A stretch of DNA of 64,000 nucleotides from Notolepis coatsorum (Eukaryota > Chordata > Actinopteri > Aulopiformes > Paralepididae). Shown here piece by piece: positions 48,675-59,700 of the stretch (positions within the stretch are counted from its first letter, which is position 1; every line of letters starts with the position of its first letter). The notes beneath the pieces were generated by a model, which saw nothing but the letters and a program-made list of their open reading frames with translations, had not been told where the DNA came from and did not search any database. The stretch covers positions 27,501 through 91,500 of the forward strand of contig CAXASK010002072.1 of assembly GCA_963971535.1 (NCBI GenBank), read 5' to 3'. The position numbers were made by a program, and so were the translations under genes.

Positions 48675-48783
48675 AAATCCACCCAAGTAGTGACTTGCCC
48701 ACCACCCCACCGGTGTACGCTTTTGCCTTTTTTTTTTATAGAAATAAAACCCATTTAGTTCATTTTCACATATCAGTGCCTGC

Positions 48784-49149
48784 TAGGGCTGAAACTAATG
48801 ACTATCTTGGTAGTCGACTAATCTGTCGATTAGTCGACTAATCGAAAAACAATTATATAATATTTTTTTTTTGCACTACCTATCTTTGTGAAATTGGCTT
48901 CTCAGCTCTGGTCCAGCTGAAGACAGAGCAGAGGAACAGATTGGACATTGAGCACGACCTCAGAGTTGCTTTGAGACTCTTGTCAGGACCAAACAACATC
49001 CCCAGTTATCCCATTAGTTCCCCCAAACTTACTGTCGGTCTGTTATGTTAAGCTAAGAAGTCTTCAGCTGGCTGGACCAGAGCTGAGAAGCCACTTTCAC
49101 AAAGATAGGTAGTGCAAAAAAAAATCGACGACTAATCGTTGCAGCCCTA
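48784..49149. mobile_element. Fold-back hAT with transposase remnant
   Basis: A perfect 8-bp target duplication GTGCCTGC (48,776-48,783 and 49,150-49,157) flanks ends TAGGGCTGAAAC and (inverted) TAGGGCTGCAAC. Inside is SALVQLKTEQRNRLDIEHDL, the C-terminal dimerisation region of hAT transposases. The segment around GGCTTCTCAGCTCTGGTCCA recurs inverted near 49,060-49,090, giving a fold-back structure. Confidence 0.88.
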
Positions 49150-49252
49150 GTGCCTGCATTCAATTAAAAACCGCTAATTTGTCAAATATTAAACGTGTTA
49201 TCAAGCGTGTCAGTCAGATTATTATAAAACATTAGAAACTGAACGTGTATCG

Positions 49253-50275
49253 AATCCAGCTCACAGCTCCGGGGTTGTCACCAGCTTGGCTGGCCGTCTG
49301 CACTAATACAATTGGCTGTATCAGAGGGTGGGAGAAGCTGGCGGGGTGGGTCCGGGTCGTTGTAAACAGCGACTCCTACAGTTCGGTCGGGGCGCCTGCT
49401 AAGCGCGGATTGGACGTGAGGGGGATAGTGTGGTCCTCCCACACGCTACGCCCTCTCAATGAGAATCCGCGCTGCCAGGTGAAAAGAAGCGGTGATTGGC
49501 TGGACGTGTGTCGGAGAAAGCACGTGGTAGCCTCCACTCTCCCAGATGATCTATAATAATATATTTCACTTCAAAAGGTTGTGCAAGGAAAAGATACATA
49601 GACAGTATAGCACAGTTTAGTATAATATTGCAGTTTAGCGTGTCAGGACGTAGCATAGAGTTGTAGTGTAGGCCAGTATGAGTATAGTAATATAGTATAT
49701 AGCAGCGTAACATAGAATAATAATATATTAAAATATTGTATAATACTGTACCAATATGGTGTAGAATAAATAGTATGATTTAGTTATATTATAATAAAAT
49801 AGAAATTAGATAGTATATAGAAGTATAATACATTATATAAGTGTGTGTGTGTGGGGGTGTGTGTGTGTAAATGAATTAACCTAAATATGTAGTTTGACTG
49901 ATAGATAGACAAAATGGGTTTATTTATGTTGATTTAATTTGGTTGTGTTGATGTTAAATTTTTATTTATTTTTTGCAAAATGGGTATATTCTGTTTGGTT
50001 TTACACAATATGTCTATCGGTGTGTTGTACGTGTGTAGGGGCAGGTATATATAAGATTTTTTCTTCTTCCTGTTCCTTTCGGCCATGGTATTTTTTGTGA
50101 ATTATGTACGGATAAATAAAATGATGATGATGATGATGATGATGATCTGACTGTGGGGGGTAAGTGCGCAGCGACCAGGAAGGGACTGGGAATTGGCATA
50201 CGACTAACATTGGGATGGGAGAAAATCGGCGGAAAATGGAGGGGGAAAAAGACCAAAAAAAAAAAAAAAAAAAAC
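49253..50275 (+). mobile_element. tRNA-derived SINE body split by a LINE insertion
   Basis: Sections 49,253-49,552 and 50,149-50,275 align with consecutive parts of the complete SINE at 53,880-54,331 (AACAGCGACTCCTACAG; GGGATGGGAGAAAA). The intervening 49,553-50,140 is AT-rich and ends GGATAAATAAA(ATG)n. It is bordered by GATGATCT on both sides, consistent with a truncated LINE with its own target duplication. Confidence 0.65.
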
Positions 50276-51870
50276 TGAACGTGTGAGCGCTGACGGCCGC
50301 TATTTTCACTTACAGGAGTGGTTTTAATTTCACGTGAAGGAGAGAAGGAAGACTCTAGAGCAGCTGTTCTCAAACTACGGGTCGCGATACACTCCGCTAG
50401 ACCTCTTTCTTATATCCGCGGCGCTACAATTGAAGATTTTTCACTCCATAGATTAATCTATTTTAATTCTTTAAATCAAATCAAATTTATTTGTAAGGCC
50501 CGACAACACACGGTAATGTCCCCATGGGCCGGACACGTCTTCTTTAAACAAGTCAAGAAGAAACATCACAATAAGTCAAGAACAAAACAAGAACACCAAC
50601 AAATTAAAAATAAATGCAAAATAAATCAATGAATGCAATAAATAATTTGTATTAATCTCCAAAGTTAAAGCATTAACTCTGACAGCCCTAGAAGAAACCC
50701 ATGACCATAAGCCTTGCTGTCTTTCCTGTGAAGGGTGTTGTTTCTTCTTCAGAGACCGAAAGAGCCCTGTGACGACAACAACAACAACATGACACAAGAG
50801 ATGCTGCGTCATCGCAGTTACAAGACATAATTATAGGCAATAAAGAATTTGAATCTGAATATATATACTATGAGTAAACAGTATACACAAGGTGCAGTAT
50901 ACACAAGATATGTGCTGTTAACACAATCGCGGCCACTGGGATGAGTCTAATTCATCTCAAGAGGACCGGGAAATGTAAACAGACGTGGGGCTGTTTGTAG
51001 AGCTAAATCTATACTTTATAGTATTGCTATCTGTCCATTCTCATTGTCAATTGAGTCCATAAACCGTCCCTTCAAAATGGCTTAAAGAAAAAATTCATCA
51101 ATAGGTTCTTATTTTATAGCGCCGTGAATATATGCGTTATACAGGATTTGGTCTAGTATATTTTCTGGAAGGCTAGATATAGGGCTAATAGCTGCTAACG
51201 TTATATCCAATGGCATTTCTGTTTTACAGATGCTACAGAAATAACTCAAACTGCATATGATCGGCACGATCCCAAAGCATGTATGCATGAAAGGGGGGGG
51301 GGGGGCGGGGGACGTCGTTTCTGATTGATTACCAATAACCGCGTTAGCCTCATTAGCCTCATAGGCTGAACGCCTGGTTGAGTATCATAATAATGCCCGA
51401 TTGGGCTGTACTTTACGTGAAAAAGATCTTACCGTGGTCCGGGCTGATCCCCCCCGAGCATTTCCCCGTTATCGATCGCCATCTGATAGATCGATATGTC
51501 CATTGGCTGATGATAAATCCCCTTATTGCATGGTGAAATCTGCGATGCAAAACGTAATCCAAGGTATAGGCTGCAGATCCAGAATCCAGCTACTGGAAAC
51601 AAAAAATTAAAGGTAAAAAAAAAGATTGCTCCCTTCAGCCACAGTGCACACTGCATTATTGCGATAGCGCCCCTAAGAGGATCTGGCCGGTATTGCACCT
51701 TCTCGAATTCAAAGAATAGGGTAAATCTGCACTGCCGCTCGGCGACCTTGAATAGGTTATTAAAATGGAATAAAAGCAATAACAACTTCCCACGGATATA
51801 TGGAAAGGACAGTAGCGTGCCATGGATTTCACCCGGAGCCTGGTTTCTACACGTGTTCACTGGCTTCATC
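50276..51870. other. Repeat-derived DNA, no gene
   Basis: It contains TCAAATCAAATTTATTTGTA (about 50,475), a LINE-type end CAATAAAGAATTTGAATCTG (about 50,838), a poly-G run (51,293-51,304) and segments loosely similar to 46,560-46,780. I found no exon. Confidence 0.4.
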
Positions 51871-51871
51871 C

Positions 51872-51897
51872 TAGGGTTAGGGTTAGGGTTAGGGTTA
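51872..51897 (+). repeat. Interstitial telomeric repeat
   Basis: About four head-to-tail TTAGGG units (CTAGGGTTAGGGTTAGGGTT, AGGGTTAG). Too short to be a telomere. Confidence 0.9.
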
Positions 51898-52023
51898 GAG
51901 AGCACCAGGTGACATCGATATCAACACCGGTCACAGGTGTGTGTGTGATGTAGGATCTGGTGGCCAGCCCAGCGTTTGTACAGAAGGAGGGCCTTCTTGT
52001 AACTCCTGACCTCTGACCTTCTA

Positions 52024-52341
52024 GAATAGAATCAGAATCAGAAAGGTCTTTATTTGCCAAGTAGTTTTCACAGACAAGGAATTTGCTTTGGTCGTTTTCG
52101 GTGCGTCATTACGGACGGACATTAACAGACAGATAATACTAATAAAGAGGTGGAGTGAAATAAGATGAAATATGAACTAAGTTGAGCACAATATAATATA
52201 ATTATGAAATAAAATATAGGCCAGCAGGACAACTGTAAATAAAGAGGTTGAATAATATTAAATGGGATATAATTAAATATAGAACAATAGAATATAGTAC
52301 AATAAAAGATAAAATAGGAATAGGCCAGTAAGTAAGTCATA
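52024..52341 (-). mobile_element. 5'-truncated LINE 3' fragment next to kdm6b exon
   Basis: The minus strand ends TTGCCAAATAAAGACCTTTC and TGATTCTGATTCT, a common fish LINE terminus. The same 3' end occurs on the plus strand at 53,560-53,815. Its upstream edge meets the kdm6b exon exactly where a splice donor should be. Confidence 0.7.
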
Positions 52342-52513
52342 GTTCCAGGCGATGTTGTTGTACCAGCCCACAGCCTGGACCCAGTGGACGGTCCCGGCGT
52401 TGATCCACACCAGGTCCCCGGGCCTCTGGATGAAGCGGTACACAGGGATGTTGGCCCGGTACAGGTCCTCCAGCACCGGCCACCAGGAGCCGGTCAGGTA
52501 GTCCACTCCGTGT
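52342..52513 (-). pseudogene. kdm6b: kdm6b JmjC exon ([18 protein letters not shown])
   Basis: A CTCCTCAG acceptor at 52,514 joins in phase with the previous exon. It encodes [40 protein letters not shown] and [17 protein letters not shown], including the C-terminal iron-binding His (GTVHW). HGVDYLTG distinguishes KDM6B from UTX. GWYNN replaces the usual GWCNN. After AAC the sequence is TATGAC, not GT, so the donor is missing and LINE sequence follows. Confidence 0.92.
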
Positions 52514-53243
52514 CTGAGGAGGAGGGAGAGTGGGGTTAGTGGTCTGTGTGTGAAGAAGATAATCATGGAGACAAAATGGGGAATGGTTTTTGTTCATAAT
52601 AATAATAATAAAAATTCATTTTGATTTAAAGAGAGGAGCGCCTTTCTCAGACTCAAGGAGACGTTACATAAAACGAGAGAAACTAAATAAAATATAAGAT
52701 AAAAATATGAATATGTATAGTAACAACAAGAAAATAGAAAGAAAGAAAAATGAGAAGGAAGCAAGGTGCCGTCCATTTGCAAGAAACAGAAGAAAAAAAT
52801 TGCAGTTGCAAAAAATTATAATAATAAAATAGGTATAAGCTGGAAACCACTGCGGATCCATAGCCTGAAGTCTTTAGTAGTTCAGAAATGAGTCTTTGGG
52901 AGAGATTCGGGTAAACCATGTGCCAAAAAGAAAAGCTCTTCCAAATTAATTTGACATACCGCCACGTAACTCGAGAACCGAATCACGGATTTGGTCGAGT
53001 GAGGTGGCGTTCAAACGGCAACAAATATATCTTTAATTCAGTAATTTATATGTCCCGTGAAAAATGCAGCTTTTTCTTTGTGCAAACCCTGCCTTGAGTA
53101 AGGTGCTCAATCCATCTTCTCGTCTCTCTCTGGAGAAAACAGTAAACTAATTTCCCAAAAATGTTGGTGTGTTCCTTTAAACTATGGAGTCAGGACCGTA
53201 CATCTGTCACAACATTATGTTCTCAGGGCCCCCGGACACTCAC

Positions 53244-53356
53244 TTCAGACAGAAGGCGCTGATGGCGGGCCAGTAGTTCTCGTGGACGGAGAACCACTCA
53301 GTCCCCCGGGCCGATGTTGATGTTCACAGAGCAGAAGTTGTTGTTCGCCTGGTGAC
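53244..53356 (-). pseudogene. kdm6b: kdm6b JmjC exon ([19 protein letters not shown]..)
   Basis: It encodes [19 protein letters not shown], then after a frame change EWFSVHENYWPAISAFCLK. The HxE iron motif (HQE in KDM6B/UTX) reads HQA because the codon is GCG. Two bases are missing at GACTGAG, where the Asp-Cys-Glu codons are expected. Flanking exon phases require 115 bp but 113 are present. The bases before GTCACC are CG, not AG. The donor GAA|GTGAGT is intact. Confidence 0.92.
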
Positions 53357-53403
53357 CGGTTGGAGTGGGAAGAACATTGGCTTTAGTCCAAAGCATTATA
53401 CAC

Positions 53404-53404
<1 letters not shown>

Positions 53405-53472
<68 letters not shown>
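53405..53472. repeat. (CA)n microsatellite
   Basis: About 34 uninterrupted CA units in the intron between kdm6b exons. Confidence 0.95.
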
Positions 53473-53474
<2 letters not shown>

Positions 53475-53559
53475 ACTTAGGACAATTTGGGAGGGAAGGG
53501 GGGGGGGCATTGCATTGATTGCCCCCCAATCAATTGTATTGTTATTTCATTCGAATTAG

Positions 53560-53815
53560 TGTATGATATACTTGACCACATCTTGCCCAGTTGTACAGCC
53601 CTGGTCTATTATCTTATTACATGTTTTACTTATAATTGTACTATTTTCTATTGTGCTATATTTAATTTAGTTTATATCCCATTTTATTTTATTCTACCTC
53701 TTTATTTTATTATCCGTCTGTTAATGTCTGTCCGTTAACGTCGCACCGAAAACGTCCAAAGCTAATTCCTTGTCTGTGAAAACGACTTGTCAATAAAGAC
53801 CTTTCTGATTCTGAT
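53560..53815 (+). mobile_element. LINE 3' fragment, plus strand
   Basis: It ends GAAAACGACTTGTCAATAAA and GACCTTTCTGATTCTGAT. It is the inverse of the fragment at 52,024-52,341 and lies in a kdm6b intron. Confidence 0.7.
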
Positions 53816-53879
53816 CAACTGGTCTTTAGTCCGACATGCGTCCCTGATCTGAGGCTCAGTCAGAAGAGCACAGTGGCGG

Positions 53880-54331
53880 GCGGCTGGGTGGCGTAGCGGT
53901 GATTGCGCTCGTCACCAATGCAAGAGACTCCGGTCTCGACTCCCCGAGTCTGCGTTGCCTGCGGCTTGGGCCAGTCGTCATACTATCTCAATTGGCAGAG
54001 GTAGCGGGTGGAAAGTCGATGGGTGGGGATCGGACGTTGTGGACAGCGACTCCTACAGGTCGGTTGGGTGACGCCTGTACAGCAGAGACAGGAAGTATCG
54101 GGGGCAGCGTGAGCCTCCAACACGTTACTCCTCGCCACAGAGTCCACGCTGTCTTGTGAAAAGATGCGACAGGCTGCCTCCTCGTGTATCGGAGGGGACA
54201 CATGATGCAAGGCTTCTATCCTCCCTACAACCGACCAGTGGGGGGCATAGTCGAGCAACGTTCAAGACAGGGGAGGGGAGAATTGGCGATACGAAATTGG
54301 GATGGGAGAAAAAAGCTTAAAAAAATAAGAG
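53880..54331 (+). mobile_element. Complete tRNA-derived SINE with target duplication
   Basis: The tRNA-like head (GCGGCTGGGTGGCGTAGCGG) is followed by a long unique body and an A-rich end. A perfect 14-bp target duplication, GAGCACAGTGGCGG, flanks it (53,866-53,879 and 54,332-54,345). This copy defines the full length (452 bp) of the family also seen at 541, 49,253 and 63,578. Confidence 0.88.
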
Positions 54332-54503
54332 GAGCACAGTGGCGGCCACTATCAATCTAGCAGCGGAGCGGGGTCGGGTGTTGGTCCTGGGGGGTCCGGG
54401 GGTGGGGGGAAATGTCTAATGTCTTTTGTGGCGTTTGTGATCATATAATTTGTTTTCATTTTTAGGTTCTGTATTTATTATTTTTGTTATTCTATTGTCA
54501 TTA

Positions 54504-54507
<4 letters not shown>

Positions 54508-54559
<52 letters not shown>

Positions 54560-54560
54560 G
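54508..54560. repeat. (ATT)n microsatellite
   Basis: About 17 ATT units. A related interrupted AAT tract lies at 54,660-54,692. Confidence 0.9.
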
Positions 54561-54599
54561 TCTGGTGTTGTTCTGTTCATTATTATTATTCCTATATTA

Positions 54600-54923
<324 letters not shown>

Positions 54924-55025
54924 CTAGGGGTCAGTAAACCAAAGAGGAAAGTTGAATGACATGGCCGACATGGAGAGCAGTGTTTCCTAAAGAGAACATA
55001 ACATTATATGTTACAGGTTACTTAC

Positions 55026-55077
55026 CTCTTGGAATCCGACAGGTCAATGTTGGTGCTGAATTTAATAATCTTCCCCA
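55026..55077 (-). pseudogene. kdm6b: kdm6b exon, 3' half beyond the L1
   Basis: It encodes IIKFSTNIDLSDSKR with donor AGAG|GTAAGT at 55,026/55,025. Its upstream 14 bases (55,064-55,077) are one copy of the L1 target duplication. Joined by position to 60,724-60,751, the original exon would be 66 bp. Confidence 0.92.
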
Positions 55078-55273
55078 ATAATCTTCTCGTTGGGGCTGAT
55101 CTTTTTGTCAGTCTCACGTGTACATCGCTGTTAATCCAAGTCACGTGACTACGGCGGTATGGCACGGTAGTTCGCTCTCGTAAGTGACAGACCAATTAAG
55201 TTATTATTTCACCTCTAAAGAAAGAAAAATCCGCGCAACTTCACGAAAAGGTTTCAATACACTAGATGTGTGA
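55078..55273 (+). promoter_or_regulatory. L1 5' UTR, putative internal promoter
   Basis: A 196-bp leader with two E-boxes: TCACGTGT (about 55,116) and the palindrome AGTCACGTGACT (about 55,138). L1 elements use an internal 5' UTR promoter; the specific role of these sites is inferred. Confidence 0.5.
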
Positions 55274-56113
55274 ATGACACGTCCTGGCAACCGTGCAGAG
55301 ACAAGACTGTTGTCTAAGAAACGTGAAATCGACTGGCGTTCTGCCAAACAAATTATGTCAGACAAAGACACCCCTGCTTGGGCGTCGCACCTAATTGCGG
55401 AGGTATCTATCATCAAAGATTCATTCCAGCTAAGGTTTGATGAGCTCAGTGAATCGATCAACGGAGTAAAGAAGGACACACGGGCTATTCTGCAAAGAAT
55501 ATCCAACGCGGAGAACCGTATCGGAGCGGTAGAAGACCAGATGGCCGTAGACGGCAAAACTTTGAAAGACCTGACGGGAGACGTGGACTACTTGAAAACC
55601 AAATTAACCTACATGGAAGCGCAGAGCAAGAGAAATAACATCGTATTGGTCGGCCTGAAAGAGGGAGAGGAAGCCGGTGACCCGAACAATATGATTAATG
55701 GCATTCTGAGATACATCCTGGATTTAAAGGACACTGACCAGGTACCAGAGGTAGAAAGGCACCATCGGACTCTCCGACCCAGACCAGACCCATCGGCACC
55801 TCCTCGCCCGTACATTATACGGCTGCTGAGATGGAACGACAGGCAGGACATCTTGAGAGCCGCGGGGAAGAAAAAGAAGCTGACATGGGGAGGAAGGCCG
55901 CTTCACGCATTCCAGAATCTACCCGTGGAAATTAAAAAGCAGCGCGCCGGTTATACCGACATCAAGAAGAAATTGTGGGACGCGGATGTCCGTAATGGTA
56001 TACTGTACCCTGCGAGGCTGATAGTCACCATCGACGGCGAAACATCCATCTATAATAACCCCACGGATGCAGCGAAAGGATTGAAGATCAAGCTTCCTAA
56101 TATTTTTGGTTAA
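55274..56113 (+). CDS. L1 ORF1p, RNA-binding protein
   Basis: A 279-residue protein. Residues ~45-115 form heptad-rich coiled coil (ELSESINGVKKDTRAILQRI, then NAENRIGAVEDQ), which in L1 ORF1p drives trimerisation. Residues ~118-215 resemble the RRM domain (RNNIVLVGLKEGEEAG; PRPYIIRLLRWNDRQDIL). The C-terminal domain includes LTWGGRPLHAFQNLPVEIKK and YPARLIVTIDGE. The protein coats L1 RNA as a chaperone in the ribonucleoprotein particle. Frame open throughout. ORF2 begins about 600 bp downstream, so it may be translated by reinitiation or another unconventional route. Confidence 0.9.
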   Translation: MTRPGNRAETRLLSKKREIDWRSAKQIMSDKDTPAWASHLIAEVSIIKDSFQLRFDELSESINGVKKDTRAILQRISNAENRIGAVEDQMAVDGKTLKDLTGDVDYLKTKLTYMEAQSKRNNIVLVGLKEGEEAGDPNNMINGILRYILDLKDTDQVPEVERHHRTLRPRPDPSAPPRPYIIRLLRWNDRQDILRAAGKKKKLTWGGRPLHAFQNLPVEIKKQRAGYTDIKKKLWDADVRNGILYPARLIVTIDGETSIYNNPTDAAKGLKIKLPNIFG

Positions 56114-56310
56114 TGGACAGAGCATAGAGGTATGACACGCCCACCACTCACTGACAGTTGACAGTTGACAGTAGACATGACAACTGAGTTATTTAGTGTG
56201 GGTGATGACTTGAGCAAGATCCCGTGCAAGGTATGCAATGAACATTAAGGGCAGCCTCTTTCATTATACTGTTTATTATTATAATACATTTTTTTTGGTT
56301 TGTGTGTATG

Positions 56311-56367
<57 letters not shown>

Positions 56368-56714
56368 GTGTATATGTAGGTATATATATATTATTTTGTT
56401 TTCTGAGGTTATGTATTGCACTGCCCCTATAGTAATAATTTTGGATGCACGGATCATGCATTTAATTAAGGACATGGTCTGATCACTGCGTGCGGATAAC
56501 TGTGTTTATCAGTTTGTTCACGGACAGGGGATGGACACAGGTTCTATCTCCCTTATATTATGTGTGTGCCCTTTTATTGGCACTTCTTGTATGGTTTGTT
56601 ATGTGTTTTGTGTGTATTTCCCCTTGTTGGTGCAGACCATTGATAACTTCAACATATATTCAGTATTTTCCTTTTTATCCAACCTTTTCAACAAGCTAAA
56701 GCGCAATATAATTT
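56114..56714 (+). other. L1 inter-ORF region with (TA)n
   Basis: An AT-rich spacer between ORF1 and ORF2 containing about 24 TA units (56,315-56,361). Short frames across the TA tract are artefacts. It is long for an L1 inter-ORF spacer. Confidence 0.8.
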
Positions 56715-59700
56715 TTGATGGCCACAATTAACATGATTAGTTGGAATGTAAACAGGGTTTCAAATAAAACAAAGAGATATAAAGTCATTAGTCATTTGAA
56801 ATCCCTGGACTGTGATGTTGCGATGTTGCAGGAGACACATTTGAAGGATGAGGACTCTATTAAGTTGAGACAGAGATGGGTAGGCCAGGCCTACTCAGCA
56901 CCAGGTACCGGGGCATCTAGGGGCGTCAGTATTTTAATAGCAAAACGACTGACGTTTAGACTATCTCAAAAAATTATTGACAAGGATGGCAGGTTTATCA
57001 TTCTATCAGGTTTTTTACAAAATACTAAATGCACGTTAGTAAATGTCTATGCACCCAATATTGGTCAGGCCGAATTTCTATCCAAATTGAGTGTGGCATT
57101 ATCTCATTTTGCGGCAGACCATATTTATTTAGGAGGTGATCTCAACCTAGTTAGTGACCCCGCAGTGGATAGATCGGGCCACCCACTCATATCAGATGGT
57201 GCATTGTCAGCAGCGCTTAATGAGTTGCAGGTATCTCTGGCTTTGACAGACATATGGCGGGTAGTAAACTCTCTTGCCCGAGAATATACTTTCTATTCAC
57301 ACGCTCATAATTCGTACTCAAGGATTGATTACTTTCTTTTTTCACAATGTACAGTTGAGAATGTGATGGAGTGCAACATCCATAATATTATAATCTCAGA
57401 TCATGCCCCCATGTCAGTGCGCTTAGCTCTCTCTGTAAACAATCACAAAAGTAAACAATGGAGATTTAACAACTCTTTGCTAAAAGATCAAGAGTTTGTA
57501 TCTTTGATAAATGAGAGAATAACTGAATTTATAAATATTAATCTAAAATCTGTCCCTTCAATACAAATGGTGTGGGAAGCATTCAAAGCAACTTGCAGAG
57601 GGTGGATTATTAGCTATTCTACAGCCAGAAAGAAGAAAATGATAATGAAGAAAAACAACTTAATATTAGAACTTAAGGCTGTAGAAACACAACACATGCT
57701 TAACCCTGGAAATATACAACTGAAAAATACTATGTTGATTCTTAAGACAGAGTTGCAATCAATTATACATGAGGAGACAGCGTTTGCTCTTTTCAGACTC
57801 AGTAGGAAATATTTTGAATCAGGAGATAAAGCCGGTAAGATGCTACCACTAAGATTAAAACAATTAGAAAATCGCCAATCAATACCATTTATATGTGATA
57901 GTACAGGTGCAGTTATTTATGAACAAACAGAAATTAATAAAGCTTTCAGTGATTTTTATAGTAAACTCTATCAGTCAGAAGGATCTAAAAAACAGGAAGA
58001 CATGGATATATTTTTTAAGGACATATCCTTACCCACATTACAAGAGGTAGAAAGGGAGCATTTAGAGGGTCCTATCAGAGAATCAGAAATCATATCTGCC
58101 ATGAACCTCCTTTCAACAGGGAAAGCACCAGGGAATGATGGATACACCTTAGAGTTTTACAAACAGTTTCAACACAGGCTAACCCCACTGCTTACACTAG
58201 TATTCAATGACATAATAGTTCATCAATCCATGCCTCAGAGTATGTGCCAGGCTACTATCTCTTTGTTACCTAAACCTGATAAAGATCACTCACAAATGGG
58301 TAATTATCGTCCCTTAAGTTTATTGAACAGCGATTATAAGCTATTTGCTAAGATCCTGGCCATGCGCATAGAGACAGTCATGCCTTCACTGATCCACCTT
58401 GATCAAGTAGGGTTTATTAAAGGCCGCCACGTTTCTAATAATATGAGGAGACTATTTCATGTCATGTCAAAAGCGGGCAACCTACAACAACCAGCGGTAG
58501 CTTTATCCTTGGATGCTGAGAAAGCTTTCGACAGAATAGAATGGCACTATCTGTTTTATGTTCTTACCAGATTCGGTTTTGGACCCACGGTCATACATTG
58601 GGTGATGGCGCTCTACAACAAACCACTAGCTTCAATTAAAACAAATGGCATTATATCTCAACCGTTTCAGCTATTCAGGTCCACCCGACAGGGTTGTCCG
58701 GTTTCTCCATCACTCTTCATCCTCGCCCTCGAACCGCTGGCATGTGCCATACGAGCAGAGGAGAAAATCACGGGCATCAATATTGGGGGGCATGACTTTA
58801 AAGCTAATCTGTATGCAGATGATGTACTATTAACACTAACACAACCCTGTCAATCAATCCCACAGGTGATGAAGCTGATTAAAGCATTTGGGGAGTTTTC
58901 AGGATATAAGGTGAACTTTAATAAGAGTGAAGCTATTCCTCTGAATAACCTGACCCATCCTTCACATATTGGTTCTGCCCCCTTACAGTGGAGATCACAA
59001 GGTATGAGATACCTCGGAATAAACATCCGGACACCTATAGACACGATTTTTGATTCTAATGGTCCACACCTCTTGAAGACAATTAGGGAGGATATTAAGA
59101 GATGGACAGTGTTACCCATTTCATTATGGGGTAGAGCAGAGATAATAAAAATGAATATTTTACCTAGAATATCATTTCTAATATCAGCTGTTCCACTCAA
59201 ATTCCCCTCGTATTGGTTTAAAGAGATAAATAAGCTATTTACAGGTTTCTTATGGAGGGAGAAGACACCTAGAATCAGCTACAAGAAATTGATGAGACCA
59301 AGAAATAGCAGTGGACTTAGTATTCCGGATGTTTACTCATACTATCTCTCTTATAATGCCAGATTCCCCTTGTCATGGGGTTACATATGCAAGACCGAAA
59401 TAGGCAGTTGGAAATGGATTGAGGAGAATATTTTATCAGAACTTAGTAAGACGGTATCCTTGGTATCATTATGGTTTCACCCCAAACCTAACTTTAAAAT
59501 GGATAACCCGATAATAAGATTTTCATGTGAGATAATCAAAACCCTACAGAAACGGCTAGCCTTCAAAGGGATCTCTTTACCTTCATGCCCCATATGGTCT
59601 AACCCCCTGTTAATGGCTGGGGGCAGCACACTAGTAAATACTTCATGGCAGGGTAAAGGAATACATCAACTAGGACAGATTGTGAAGGATGGAGAGACGA

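Noticed and set aside
51872-51897. True telomere
   Set aside because: Only about four TTAGGG units, embedded in ordinary sequence.
52337-52597. 86-codon minus frame across the kdm6b exon (..[15 protein letters not shown]..)
   Set aside because: It is the wrong frame of the JmjC exon; the frame encoding [12 protein letters not shown] is the homologous one.
58645-59200. Small frames on both strands within L1 ORF2
   Set aside because: Shadows of the 1,242-codon ORF2.
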